DNA of 64,000 nt from Chloracidobacterium sp. (lineage in GTDB: Bacteria > Acidobacteriota > Blastocatellia > Pyrinomonadales > Pyrinomonadaceae), in assembly GCA_016706275.1 (NCBI GenBank), contig JADJJY010000002.1, forward strand, positions 668,001-732,000, read 5' to 3'. The translations under genes and the position numbers were made by a program. Under the pieces are notes generated by a model that searched no databases, was not told where the DNA came from, and saw nothing but the letters and a program-made list of their open reading frames with translations. Position 1 is the stretch's first letter; each line of letters begins with the position of its first letter. Positions 1 through 8,670 of this stretch are shown one piece after another.

Positions 1-148
1 CGGTAACATTTGGCGGCGGGATGACGATGGAATAGGGTTTTGCCTCCGGATCAGTGTTGATCTCAGGCGCAAAAAAACCGCTCTCTTCCCAGCGTTTGTA
101 ATGATGTTCTTCGGCCGATTTGGGGTCGTAGGCCTTGTCGAGTTCCAT
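1..148 (-). CDS. valS: Valine--tRNA ligase, N-terminal fragment
   Basis: The first 49 codons of a class I aminoacyl-tRNA synthetase that charges tRNA-Val; the rest lies beyond the left edge. The visible N-terminus starts MELDKAYDPKSAEEHHYKRW and ends in PPPNVTG, the stretch just before the HIGH-type motif in ValS. IleS and LeuS have different residues here. It is the last gene of a minus-strand run pdxA - response regulator - response regulator - valS. A hairpin upstream (188-220) may separate its transcription from the regulators. Confidence 0.85.
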   Translation of the reverse strand, partial: MELDKAYDPKSAEEHHYKRWEESGFFAPEINTDPEAKPYSIVIPPPNVT

Positions 149-187
149 ATTCTTATCGTGGTAAAAACCCTATTCTAAAACAAAAGC

Positions 188-220
188 GGTTAGCTTTCAT
201 TTCCGCAACGAAAACTAACC
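188..220 (-). terminator. Hairpin, possible terminator after the response regulators
   Basis: Arms at 188-198 and 210-220 pair over 11 bp with one mismatch around an 11-nt loop. Read on the minus strand the stem is followed by T-rich sequence (CGCTTTTGTTTT). It lies between the stop of the larger response regulator and the start of valS, so it could be a terminator or attenuator. The T-tract is interrupted, so strength is uncertain. Confidence 0.4.
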
Positions 221-246
221 ACAAACTGCACGCGAACTTGAACTTT

Positions 247-1245
247 TTAAGTCTTATTGCCCTCTTCGAGCGCTTCGCGGATTAGCTTTTCGGCAATACG
301 CGGCACGGCCTCTTGAGCGATCTCGCGGATGACTCGGTCGGAAAGCTTTTCAACGACACGCTGTGCAATTAGTGCGATCATTTCTTCCGACGCCTCTGGA
401 ACAGCCTCTACCGGAGCGGCAACCATCGACCCGACTGGTTCCGTCGATTCCGATTCAACCGGCTCTGTCTCGGCAAAAGCAAATCTCGGTTCAAACCCCG
501 ACGTAACCGGGCCGACCTCCTGCTCAACCACCGGCTCCGGCGCTTCAATTACCTCAGTGAATGAGGTTTCCGCAACCGGCGTCCAGTCAAAATCCTTTAC
601 TGTCGTCTGGATAGTCTCAGCGGTATGGATCGGCTCGGCTTCATCATTGTCGTGCGGGCGAAGTGCCTCGATCATTTCGTCATCGAGTGCCGCATCGTCA
701 AACTCAGTTTCGATCGCCGGTTTGTTCTCTTCGGTCGGATACGTGCCGTTAAAAGGGTCTTCTTCGGTGTCGTAATCCTGGATCGGCATCGTCTCGGCAA
801 AGCTGTTTTGATACAGCTCCTCGATGTCCGCCGTCTCTGGCGTCGGGGCGGGCGAGGACGAATTTATCCCCAACAGATCATTAACACGGGCGACAAGATC
901 GTGGATCGATTGAAAAGGTTTTGTCAGGAATCCGTCAGCCTCGACGCGCTCGGCCTCGGTCTGGTCAAACGGCTCGAATGAACCAACAAGCAGCAGCACC
1001 GGTATGTGCCGAGTTGCCGCGTCCTGCTTTATCATCTCGCAGATCAGATAGCCGTTCGGCCCCGGCATCTCGACATCGACAAGTACAATGTCCGGCTGCA
1101 CTTCGATAAATTTCTGCATCGCGGCTTCGCCGTCACCGGTCGAAAACACATCGACGCCGGCGTCGATAAACGACATCTCGACGACCTTACGGATGGTAAT
1201 CGAATCGTCAGCCAGCAATAATTTTGGTTTTGTCGCAACGTCCAT
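247..1245 (-). CDS. Response regulator with long acidic linker and C-terminal helix
   Basis: A two-component receiver protein. The N-terminal ~125 residues are a CheY-like domain: acidic pair in LLLADDS, phospho-acceptor Asp in VDVEMP, and the conserved Lys in LTKPF. A long acidic, low-complexity linker follows, then a C-terminal amphipathic helix (about residues 290-330, repeated REIAQE/RIAEKL-like pattern). There is no DNA-binding or enzymatic output domain, so it probably signals by protein contact. The ATG at 1245 is chosen; an in-frame TTG at 1260 overlaps the upstream regulator's stop by 4 nt and is also possible. It is translated just after the small receiver protein, suggesting one phosphorelay or motility/polarity module, but no kinase is in the window. 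Confidence 0.8.
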   Translation of the reverse strand: MDVATKPKLLLADDSITIRKVVEMSFIDAGVDVFSTGDGEAAMQKFIEVQPDIVLVDVEMPGPNGYLICEMIKQDAATRHIPVLLLVGSFEPFDQTEAERVEADGFLTKPFQSIHDLVARVNDLLGINSSSPAPTPETADIEELYQNSFAETMPIQDYDTEEDPFNGTYPTEENKPAIETEFDDAALDDEMIEALRPHDNDEAEPIHTAETIQTTVKDFDWTPVAETSFTEVIEAPEPVVEQEVGPVTSGFEPRFAFAETEPVESESTEPVGSMVAAPVEAVPEASEEMIALIAQRVVEKLSDRVIREIAQEAVPRIAEKLIREALEEGNKT

Positions 1246-1256
1246 TGTTATTTGGT

Positions 1257-1640
1257 TCAAACAAACATCCGTAGCGTTGTTTTCAGCTGGAGATCGGTAA
1301 ATGGTTTTGGCAAAAACGCCAACGCACCCGCCGAAAAACTGTCAGACGACAACCGCGAGACAAGTTCGGTCGTCATTATTATCACCGGTATCCGCATCAA
1401 CCGCCGCTCGGACTGCATATATCGCACAAGTTCTCGGCCATCGATATGGGGCATCTGAATGTCGAAAATTGCCGCCACAAAAGCCTCTTCGCCCTGCAGT
1501 TGTTTGTAAGCCTCTTTACCGTCGTTTGCGGCAACAGCCGCAAACCCCTCGGCTTCCAAAACATTTTTGACGATCCTCAATACCTCAGGATCGTCGTCCG
1601 CGACCAGTATCCGCGGCTTTGCCCCCTGTACTTCGCTCAT
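1257..1640 (-). CDS. Single-domain response regulator (CheY-like)
   Basis: A stand-alone receiver domain of 127 residues. It has the Mg-binding acidic triad (VADDDPE), phospho-acceptor Asp in FDIQMP, the Thr switch residue in IMTTE and the conserved Lys in LPKPF. There is no output domain, so it acts by docking on a partner or as a phosphate shuttle. It lies directly upstream of and nearly overlaps the longer response regulator, and 45 bp downstream of pdxA. The cognate histidine kinase is not visible. Confidence 0.88.
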   Translation of the reverse strand: MSEVQGAKPRILVADDDPEVLRIVKNVLEAEGFAAVAANDGKEAYKQLQGEEAFVAAIFDIQMPHIDGRELVRYMQSERRLMRIPVIIMTTELVSRLSSDSFSAGALAFLPKPFTDLQLKTTLRMFV

Positions 1641-1685
1641 GTTGTTATAAAACTTTTGAAAATATCCAAGTAAATCTTATCAGAT

Positions 1686-2657
1686 TTACATCCTAACTCG
1701 CGACTGGTTTGCGAGGTCGGCGGCAAGCCTGATCGCGGCTATGAGACTCGATTCGTCAGCAATGCCTTTACCCGCGATGTCGTATGCCGTGCCGTGATCG
1801 ACCGATGTGCGGATCAGCGGGAGGCCGAGCGTGACGTTTACACCAGACCCAAACGCCAGCGACTTAACAGCGATCGTTGCCTGATCGTGATAGAGAGCAA
1901 CAACAGCGTCGAATTCGCCGCCCGAGCACCTGCCAAAGATCGTATCCGGCGAATAGGGCCCGCTGACATCGATCCCGGCGGTTTTGCATTGCTCGATTGC
2001 AGGGATGATCTCGTCATGCTCTTCGCTGCCAAACATCCCGCCCTCGGACGCATGAGGATTCAATCCGGCGACGGCAATAGTGATTTCACGCCCGAGCAGC
2101 TTGCCGATCTCACGATCCACAAACCCGATCAGATCGACCAAAGCCGCTGTTTTTACAAGCTCGATCGCCTTTATCAGCGGCAGATGGGTTGAAAGCAGGA
2201 CAACACGAAGCTTATCGGCAAAAAAGCTCATTCGAAAGTCTCCCGTGTTGGTGAGCTCGGCAATGAACTCGGTATGTCCCGGATAATTGTAGCCGCCAAG
2301 AGCGATGGCTTTTTTGCTGATAGGAGCTGTACATATCGCATCGATCTTGCCTTCACGCCAAAGCTCAACCGCTTTTACGATGTACTCCGCCGACGCCTTG
2401 CCTGTGACGGCCGCATCGACGCCGATCCCAAACTCAGTTGGCAGATTATTTAGATCTACGATCTCGATATCATCGAGAGCAACGCCCAGTTTAGCGGCTA
2501 ACCTACGCATATGCCCCGCGTCGCCGATCAACACAACCCGGCACATAGCTCGACTCGTTTTGTCAGAGATCGCTTTGAGAGTTATCTCCGGCCCAATACC
2601 GGCGGCATCGCCGATAGTGATACCGATGGTTGGTAGATTATGAGATGAAACGGCCAT
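1686..2657 (-). CDS. pdxA: 4-hydroxythreonine-4-phosphate dehydrogenase
   Basis: NAD-dependent enzyme of the DXP-dependent pyridoxal 5'-phosphate pathway; it oxidises 4-phosphohydroxy-L-threonine. Length (323 aa) is normal for PdxA. Visible marks are the N-terminal GITIGDAAGIGPEI, the metal-binding His in YPGHTEFIAE, a second His in GLNPHASEGG and a third in ALYHDQA. The ATG at 2657 fits the family start exactly. It is the first gene of the run leading to the response regulators and valS. A large palindrome separates it from ftsZ upstream. Confidence 0.93.
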   Translation of the reverse strand: MAVSSHNLPTIGITIGDAAGIGPEITLKAISDKTSRAMCRVVLIGDAGHMRRLAAKLGVALDDIEIVDLNNLPTEFGIGVDAAVTGKASAEYIVKAVELWREGKIDAICTAPISKKAIALGGYNYPGHTEFIAELTNTGDFRMSFFADKLRVVLLSTHLPLIKAIELVKTAALVDLIGFVDREIGKLLGREITIAVAGLNPHASEGGMFGSEEHDEIIPAIEQCKTAGIDVSGPYSPDTIFGRCSGGEFDAVVALYHDQATIAVKSLAFGSGVNVTLGLPLIRTSVDHGTAYDIAGKGIADESSLIAAIRLAADLANQSRVRM

Positions 2658-2698
2658 TTCAGACCTAGATTAGCACAAGCGAGCGTGATCTTAATGCA

Positions 2699-2767
2699 GA
2701 AGCCCGCACGTTAGTAAGGGCGTAACCTCCAGCTTGAGTGTTACGCCCTTACTAACGTGCGGGCTTC
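2699..2767. repeat. REP-like perfect inverted repeat between ftsZ and pdxA
   Basis: Two perfectly complementary 28-nt arms (2699-2726 and 2740-2767) flank a 13-nt loop; arm core GCCCGCACGTTAG. It starts 11 bp after the ftsZ stop. As RNA it would form a very stable hairpin and could limit read-through from ftsZ into pdxA, but it lacks a T-run. A diverged single arm recurs before cysS (47768-47801), so this is a dispersed family rather than a bespoke terminator. Confidence 0.85.
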
Positions 2768-2778
2768 CGCAAACATTG

Positions 2779-3933
2779 TTAATCCGCGTGCCGACGCATA
2801 AACGTTGGAACGTCCAGATTCTCGACCGGCTCGAGATCATCAGCAACGTACGGAATATGTCTAGGAGCAACCGGAGCGGCAGTAGCAGCGGCCTCCGCGG
2901 CTTTTGGTGTCGGCAGCGTTGCCGCAACCTGCGAATCAAATCCGGTGGCGATCACTGTTATATGGATCTCATCTCCCATATCTTCCTTAATGACGCTGCC
3001 CCAGATGATGTCGGCATTATCATCAGCCTCGGTCTCGATCATGCCGATCGCGTCTTCGACCTCGCCCAGCACCATATTTGGCCCGCCAGTGACGTTGATA
3101 AGTGCGGCTTTTGCCCCCTTGATCGAATGTTCCTCTAGCAGTTTGTAATCGAGAGCCGCCCGCATCGCTTTTGACGCAGCATCTTCGCCATCGCCCTTAC
3201 CAATACCCATTAACGCAACGCCTTTGCCGCGCATAACTGTGGTCACATCGGCGAAATCGAGGTTGATAATACCCGGCGTAATGATGAGATCAGTAATACC
3301 CTGTACAGCACGAAGCAAAACGTCGTCAGCACGGCGAAACGCCTCCATGATCGTGATCTTTTCCTCGACCTCGCGGAGTTTTGAATTCGGAATAGTGATC
3401 AGCGTGTCAACGCATCCACGCAGCTCAGCCAGCCCTTTCTCAGCCTGTGCCATCCGCTTTTTGCCCTCGACGGCAAACGGTTTTGTAACAACAACGACCG
3501 TCAAAGCCCCAAGCTCGATCGCCAGCGAAGCTACGACCGGAGCCGCCCCTGTTCCCGTTCCGCCTCCAAGTCCGGCAGTGACAAATACCATGTCCGATCC
3601 CTCAAGCACGTCGAGCAGTTTTTCGGTGTCCTCGAGAGCGGCGGCACGTCCGATGTCAGGGTTCGACCCGGCACCCAAGCCGCGTGTCGATTTGCTGCCA
3701 AGCTGGATCTTCATCGGAGCCTTTGACGCGTTGAGCGCCTGCAGATCTGTATTGGCGACGATAAACTCGACGCCCTTGATACCCGCGTCGATCATCCGGT
3801 TAACGGCGTTGCTGCCGCCGCCGCCGACACCTATTACCTTGATACGTGCACCGGTAATTGGCGGCTCGTCGATAAACATTTTTATGCCGTTGGTATTCAT
3901 TTCGTTGTCATCCATTAAGGTAAAGTTTCCCAT
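2779..3933 (-). CDS. ftsZ: Cell division protein FtsZ
   Basis: Tubulin-like GTPase that polymerises into the Z-ring. Visible marks: VGGGGSNAVNRM at the first nucleotide-binding loop, the tubulin signature GGGTGTG at residues ~123-129, and the catalytic T7 loop NLDFAD at ~224-229. A poorly conserved Ala/Pro-rich linker leads to a C-terminal tail (DVPTFMRR) that normally binds FtsA. Length 384 aa is typical. It is the last gene of the dcw cluster and has its own candidate promoter in the 110-bp gap after ftsA. In-frame Mets at residues 7 and 12 could be alternative starts. Confidence 0.97.
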   Translation of the reverse strand: MGNFTLMDDNEMNTNGIKMFIDEPPITGARIKVIGVGGGGSNAVNRMIDAGIKGVEFIVANTDLQALNASKAPMKIQLGSKSTRGLGAGSNPDIGRAAALEDTEKLLDVLEGSDMVFVTAGLGGGTGTGAAPVVASLAIELGALTVVVVTKPFAVEGKKRMAQAEKGLAELRGCVDTLITIPNSKLREVEEKITIMEAFRRADDVLLRAVQGITDLIITPGIINLDFADVTTVMRGKGVALMGIGKGDGEDAASKAMRAALDYKLLEEHSIKGAKAALINVTGGPNMVLGEVEDAIGMIETEADDNADIIWGSVIKEDMGDEIHITVIATGFDSQVAATLPTPKAAEAAATAAPVAPRHIPYVADDLEPVENLDVPTFMRRHAD

Positions 3934-4012
3934 AGCGGAAATTACAGATCAGTAGAAAAAACAAATTCAGGGCGTGTTGCGAAATCGCTAGATATTGTAT
4001 TACCGGGTGATA

Positions 4013-4040
4013 ATCATACAACCGTTTGCGGTAAATTCAA
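4013..4040 (-). promoter_or_regulatory. Candidate sigma70-type promoter for ftsZ
   Basis: On the minus strand a -35 TTGAAT (4035-4040) and a -10 TATGAT (4013-4018) are separated by 16 bp, about 80 nt before the ftsZ start. The spacer holds a small ACCG/CGGT palindrome. Extra ftsZ promoters inside dcw clusters are common in bacteria. The call rests on match to consensus only. Confidence 0.45.
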
Positions 4041-4055
4041 AATCCGCCGTAACAT

Positions 4056-5294
4056 TTATTTAAACTTATCGCGAAAATTTCCGAACCAATCGGCGACCTT
4101 TCGCACCGACGATCTGTCCTCACGCCCGCCGTACCGCAGTTGGGTGTGCATCGACCTCAGAGCAAGCCCGCAAGCCGTCGCCCAGGCCGGGCTTTGTACC
4201 TCTTCGACCAGCCCGCCAAAATATGTCGGCTCAAGATATCCGACACGCGTCGGGGCGTCAAATATTTGCTCGGCGATCTCAGGCATTCCTCGAACAAGCG
4301 ATGCCCCGCCCGTCAGAAACACGCCGCCTGAAACCTGCGCCTTAGCCTCGCGCAGCTCTTTTGCGATGTGCTGCATCAGCTCGACCGCACGCGGCTGCAT
4401 GATGTCGCAGAGGATCTCTTTTGACAGTTCACGCATCTCGCTGCGGCCAAAAGATTCGATCTCGATGACCTCTTGCCGCTCGTCTTCGCCGATGAGAAAT
4501 GACGCAACGCAGCCGTGTGTGTGCTTTATCTTGTCAGCCTCAGGGATCGAAACACGCAAGCCTGTCGCGATATCGCGCGTAAAAAGCATCCCGCCAAACG
4601 GGAACACAGCCGTATGCTGCACCGCTCCGCGGCCAAATATCATCAGGCTCGTGATCTCGGAGCCCATGTTGACAACCGCACAACCATATTCCTTATCGTC
4701 GTCGGTCAAAACACTTTCAGCAGCAGCCAGGGGCTCAAGCACGAGCTTTTCAACCTCAATGCCCGCACGTTTAACGGCCTTTTCGAGATTTTGGCGAACC
4801 GCGCTCGGGCTTGTAACAATGTGGACAAGAGCCTCTAGCCGCGATCCGTTCATCCCGACCGGCTCGGTGATTCCGTCCTGTCCGTCGATGATAAATTCCT
4901 GCGGCAGACGGCTGACGATCTCCCAACCGGGCGTCAGCGGCATCGCACTTGCCGAATCCACGGCGCGCTCGGTGTCTTCGTCAGTGATCTCTTTGTCAGG
5001 GCCGGCAACGGCAACCACGCCGTTCTTATTCTCACCACGCAAGTGTTCGCCCGACAGATTGACAGTCGCAAATTCGACATCCAGCCCGCTAACGCGTTCT
5101 GCCTCGCTGACGGCTTTTTTTATCGCGTCTGCGACGGCTTCGGTCGAGGTCACGACGCCGCGACGCAGTCCCTTTGACTCGGCCTCCCCCGCTCCGACAA
5201 TATTCATTTTGCCGCTCGGATCGTATTCACCGATCACGCACCGCACTTGATCGGTTCCAACATCGAGCCCCACGGCCTGTATTTCATTACTCAT
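4056..5294 (-). CDS. ftsA: Cell division protein FtsA
   Basis: Actin-like ATPase that tethers FtsZ filaments to the membrane and recruits later division proteins. The N-terminus has the phosphate-1 loop (VGLDVGTDQVRCVIG), followed by the SHS2/1C insertion, a second phosphate loop (VVNMGSE) and the adenosine loop (FLTGGASLVRGM). The C-terminal residues (VADWFGNFRDKF) look like the usual amphipathic membrane-targeting helix. ATG at 5294 is chosen; a TTG at 5306 would overlap the ftsQ stop. It follows ftsQ directly. Confidence 0.95.
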   Translation of the reverse strand: MSNEIQAVGLDVGTDQVRCVIGEYDPSGKMNIVGAGEAESKGLRRGVVTSTEAVADAIKKAVSEAERVSGLDVEFATVNLSGEHLRGENKNGVVAVAGPDKEITDEDTERAVDSASAMPLTPGWEIVSRLPQEFIIDGQDGITEPVGMNGSRLEALVHIVTSPSAVRQNLEKAVKRAGIEVEKLVLEPLAAAESVLTDDDKEYGCAVVNMGSEITSLMIFGRGAVQHTAVFPFGGMLFTRDIATGLRVSIPEADKIKHTHGCVASFLIGEDERQEVIEIESFGRSEMRELSKEILCDIMQPRAVELMQHIAKELREAKAQVSGGVFLTGGASLVRGMPEIAEQIFDAPTRVGYLEPTYFGGLVEEVQSPAWATACGLALRSMHTQLRYGGREDRSSVRKVADWFGNFRDKFK

Positions 5295-5302
5295 ATCGAC
5301 AC

Positions 5303-6136
5303 TCAAAATTCGAGATACTGTATCACCGGCGAAGCCCCGCCAACATTGACCGATTTGATCTTGGAACCTTTCCCTGTGACGACCTCGATCGCGGTTTTTA
5401 GGCTTTTGCCAAGGCTGTCTTTGGCAAGCAAGACCGAGATCGTCCTGCCGGAATCCTCGACCACAGCGGTCGGTTCCCTGACATCGGTCAGGTCAACCTG
5501 TTTTACTCGAGCCATCAGATCAAACTGTTTCCACTCATCAAGCATCTTTTTATAAAGCTTAAGCCGGGCGATGTTGTCTGCCGGTGCCCGTTCGGTCTTT
5601 GCCTCATCCCAGCCGTGCAGTACGAAAGGAAAGTCTTTATCGCCGCCATTCATTGCCGAGAGGATAGTGCCTTCGCCATCAACAAGAAAATCCCCCGCCT
5701 TGAGATGAACGATTGCCTGCGGCACACGCTCGACGACATCAACACGAATCCCGGCGGGCAGCATCCGCGAAACCGAGGCAGTTTTAACGAACGGAAATTT
5801 CTCTATCTTTAAACGGATATCGGCGAGATCGGCGTTCCATACACCTGGTTTTTCTGTTTCTGACGCCACAATGCGGCGAATATCCTCGGCCGGCGTGCGG
5901 TCCGTGCCGCGAACCTCAATATTGCGAACCTTGAAAAACTGCGAATCCGTCGCCGAGCGGTAAAACGTAAATCCAAGCACCGCAATGGCAACGATGAGCA
6001 CCCCGCTGATAGCAAGCGGCAGCCCAAAACGGCCAAAGTTTTGCGACACGCCGCTGCGTGACAGTTTCGACGACGTAACGCGCCGCTTTGAGGGAGTCGT
6101 CCTTGATCTGGTTGTAGCTCGTTTCTTTTTCGCCAT
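5303..6136 (-). CDS. ftsQ: Cell division protein FtsQ
   Basis: Bitopic inner-membrane division protein that with FtsB/FtsL regulates septal peptidoglycan synthesis. A Lys/Arg-rich cytoplasmic N-terminus of ~38 residues precedes one membrane helix (about 39-58). The periplasmic POTRA domain follows (FFKVRNIEVRGTDRTPAEDI), then the FtsQ beta domain, in which the KFPFVKTASVSRMLP motif is visible. Length 277 aa fits. It lies between murC and ftsA; a repeat element sits just upstream of its start. Confidence 0.93.
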   Translation of the reverse strand: MAKKKRATTRSRTTPSKRRVTSSKLSRSGVSQNFGRFGLPLAISGVLIVAIAVLGFTFYRSATDSQFFKVRNIEVRGTDRTPAEDIRRIVASETEKPGVWNADLADIRLKIEKFPFVKTASVSRMLPAGIRVDVVERVPQAIVHLKAGDFLVDGEGTILSAMNGGDKDFPFVLHGWDEAKTERAPADNIARLKLYKKMLDEWKQFDLMARVKQVDLTDVREPTAVVEDSGRTISVLLAKDSLGKSLKTAIEVVTGKGSKIKSVNVGGASPVIQYLEF

Positions 6137-6145
6137 TCCTTTAGT

Positions 6146-6202
6146 AAACTCCCCTCCTTACGAAGGAGGGGTGGCAGCGGCTTCCGCTGACGGGGTGGTT
6201 CT
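6146..6202. repeat. AAGGAGGGGTGG palindromic repeat, copy 1
   Basis: A 9-bp hairpin (CCCCTCCTT at 6151-6159, AAGGAGGGG at 6163-6171, 3-nt loop) is followed by a GTGGcagcggcttccgctgACGGGGTGG segment with its own small palindrome. It fills the gap between murC and ftsQ. A second copy with the same order of motifs is at 18619-18676. The hairpin lies inside the dcw transcript. Confidence 0.75.
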
Positions 6203-7591
6203 CTATCCGCGCTTCTTCAACTCTTCCACGATCTCATCGGACAACCGCGTCACGCTGCCCGCTCCGAGCGTAATGACCAGATCGCCCGGCTGTAGATGTT
6301 CGCAAACCTTTTGCGTTGCGGTATCGATATCACCAATATAAGTTACATTTTTGTGGCCAAAACGCTTGATATTTTCGGCAACCACCTCCGCCGTAATGCC
6401 CTCGATGGGCTTTTCACTCGCGGCGTAAATATCAAGCAAAAACAGTACATCTGCGTTGTTAAATGCCACGACGAAATCGTCCATCAGCTCCTGCGTTCGC
6501 GAATACCGATGTGGCTGAAAAACGACGACGTTTCGCTTGCCGCCCGAACTGTTTTTAGCGGCCGAAAGCGTCGCAAGGATCTCAGTCGGATGATGGCCGT
6601 AATCATCGACGACCGTGATACCATTGACCTCACCCTTGAACTGAAAACGCCTGTTCGCGTTCTTAAAACCCTCAAACGCCGACACTATCTTGTCGAACGG
6701 CACTTCCATCTCGAGTGCCACCGCCGTCGCTGCTAACGCATTATATACATTGTGTTTGCCGGGAACAGGTAGATGCATTCGTCCCAGATCTTCGCCTCGT
6801 TTCCAGACTGAAAACGAGGAACCAAACGAGTCGTCATATTTAATGTCGTGAGCCGAAACATCCGCCTGAGCCGTCATGCCATAGGTTACGCGACGGCGTT
6901 TGATGTTCGGTATTATCAACTGCACATTCGGGTCGTCGAGGCAGATGATCGCCGCTCCAAAAAAAGGCACTTTGTTCACAAAATCTGTAAAGCATTGCAC
7001 GACATCGTCCATGCCCTTGTACGATTCCATGTGCTCTTTGTCGATATTTGTAACGACCGCGATCGTCGGGTAGAGCATCAGAAACGAACGGTCGCTCTCA
7101 TCGGCCTCGGTCACGAACCAATCGGACTGACCAAGCCGGGCATTTGAACCCAGAGTTTCGACCACACCACCAACAACGGTAGTTGGGTCAAATCCGGCAT
7201 GACCTAGGATCGTCGCGACCATCGATGTCGTCGAGGTCTTGCCGTGCGTACCGGAAACTGCGACAGCATAAGGTTTGAGCACCATCAGCTCAGCCAGCAT
7301 CTCAGCACGAGGGATGACGGGGATTCCCTTTTCCTTAGCAATGACTACCTCAGGATTGTCCTCTTTGACCGCCGACGAGTACACGACGACCTGAGCGTCA
7401 CCAACATTTTCAGCCGCGTGGCCGATGTAGATCTTTATCCCGCACTCATTCTCAAGACGGTCCGTATTCTTTGATTTATTTGCGTCAGAACCGCGCACTT
7501 CAAAACCGAGATTGGACAACACCTCAGCGATGCCGCTCATCCCGATGCCGCCAATGCCGATAAAATGTATGCGTTTTACGTGTCTAAACAT
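6203..7591 (-). CDS. murC: UDP-N-acetylmuramate--L-alanine ligase
   Basis: Cytoplasmic Mur ligase that adds L-Ala to UDP-MurNAc using ATP. The start MFRHVKRIHFIGIGGIGMSG contains the MurC-specific Rossmann loop. The ATP P-loop is VSGTHGKTSTT; other ligase marks are TEADESD, TNIDKEHME, the His/Asn segment in PGKHNVYNALAA, and DDYGHHPTEI of the C-terminal domain. Length 462 aa is normal. Its start overlaps the murG stop by 8 nt, suggesting translational coupling. Confidence 0.96.
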   Translation of the reverse strand: MFRHVKRIHFIGIGGIGMSGIAEVLSNLGFEVRGSDANKSKNTDRLENECGIKIYIGHAAENVGDAQVVVYSSAVKEDNPEVVIAKEKGIPVIPRAEMLAELMVLKPYAVAVSGTHGKTSTTSMVATILGHAGFDPTTVVGGVVETLGSNARLGQSDWFVTEADESDRSFLMLYPTIAVVTNIDKEHMESYKGMDDVVQCFTDFVNKVPFFGAAIICLDDPNVQLIIPNIKRRRVTYGMTAQADVSAHDIKYDDSFGSSFSVWKRGEDLGRMHLPVPGKHNVYNALAATAVALEMEVPFDKIVSAFEGFKNANRRFQFKGEVNGITVVDDYGHHPTEILATLSAAKNSSGGKRNVVVFQPHRYSRTQELMDDFVVAFNNADVLFLLDIYAASEKPIEGITAEVVAENIKRFGHKNVTYIGDIDTATQKVCEHLQPGDLVITLGAGSVTRLSDEIVEELKKRG

Positions 7592-8660
7592 TTAATTTCA
7601 ACTGTTCGATCAGATCTACTGTTTTCTCAGCTGCGTCCCGTCGTCCCAACGCTCTCGCAGCCGTTTCCATCGCGGTAATGGTTTCGGGTGAACCGATAAA
7701 CTCCGCGATCGCTTCGGCAAGAGCATCCCCCGTCAGATCGCTTTGCAATATCATCTTCGCCGCCCCAGCTCGTTCAAGAGCCTCCGCATTTTTTCGCTGG
7801 TGATCGTCCGCCGCCGTCGGCAGCGGTACCATTATCGACGCTTTACCGGCCGCCGCAAGCTCCGCACAGGTCGTCGCTCCCGCTCGACAAATCACTAGGT
7901 CGCTCTTGCCAAATTCGACAAAGATATCCGAGATGTACGGCCGGACATCCGCCCCCGAAAACTCCGAATCCGAATACGCCGTCTTTACATTATCAAAATC
8001 CGACTCGCCAGTCTGATGCGTGATGGTCAATATTCCGGCAAACTGCGTTAGCTTTTCGAGCCCAGCAGTCATTGCCGTATTTATTGCCTTTGCTCCCTGC
8101 GATCCGCCAAAAATCAAGACGTGGAATTCGTCGGTTCTATACTTTGCCGCAACGTCAAAAAACTCCTGCCGCACTGGATTACCGGTAACGACACCTTTTT
8201 TGCCAAAAAACGCGAGAGCCTCATCAAATGTCAGAGCAGCCTTATCAATAAACATCGCTAGCCGCCGATTGGTAAATCCCGGCAAAGCATTCGAATCCAT
8301 CACCAGCGTCGGCACGCCCATTATCGCCGCCATCAACAGCACCGGTCCTGAAACATAACCACCCGCACCGACTACGACGTGCGGCCGAAACTGACGAATG
8401 ATTCGCCGTGCCTCAACAAAACTCTTTGGCAGCACCGACAGCCCTTTGATCTTTCCGACAAGCCCCACATTCTTAAGGCCCGCGCTATTTATCAACGAAA
8501 GCTGATACCCGCTATCAGGAACGATCTTTTTCTCGAGCCCGCGCGCTGTACCGACAAAGAGCACTTCCGATTCGGCATCGCGGGCCATGATCTCATTTGC
8601 CACCGCAATTCCCGGATAGATATGTCCGCCGGTCCCGCCGGCTGCTATCAATACTTTCAT
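7584..8660 (-). CDS. murG: Undecaprenyldiphospho-muramoylpentapeptide GlcNAc-transferase
   Basis: Membrane-associated GT28 glycosyltransferase that converts lipid I to lipid II. The N-terminal GlcNAc/lipid-binding loop AAGGTGGHIYPGIA is intact, as are the second Gly-rich loop (FGGSQGAKAIN) and the sugar-nucleotide site ICRAGATTCAEL. The ATG at 8660 begins exactly at the family start (MKVLIAAGG); a longer frame to 8726 would overlap ftsW and add no known sequence. It lies between ftsW and murC. Confidence 0.96.
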   Translation of the reverse strand: MKVLIAAGGTGGHIYPGIAVANEIMARDAESEVLFVGTARGLEKKIVPDSGYQLSLINSAGLKNVGLVGKIKGLSVLPKSFVEARRIIRQFRPHVVVGAGGYVSGPVLLMAAIMGVPTLVMDSNALPGFTNRRLAMFIDKAALTFDEALAFFGKKGVVTGNPVRQEFFDVAAKYRTDEFHVLIFGGSQGAKAINTAMTAGLEKLTQFAGILTITHQTGESDFDNVKTAYSDSEFSGADVRPYISDIFVEFGKSDLVICRAGATTCAELAAAGKASIMVPLPTAADDHQRKNAEALERAGAAKMILQSDLTGDALAEAIAEFIGSPETITAMETAARALGRRDAAEKTVDLIEQLKLNV

Positions 8661-8670
8661 TTTGAGCCAA

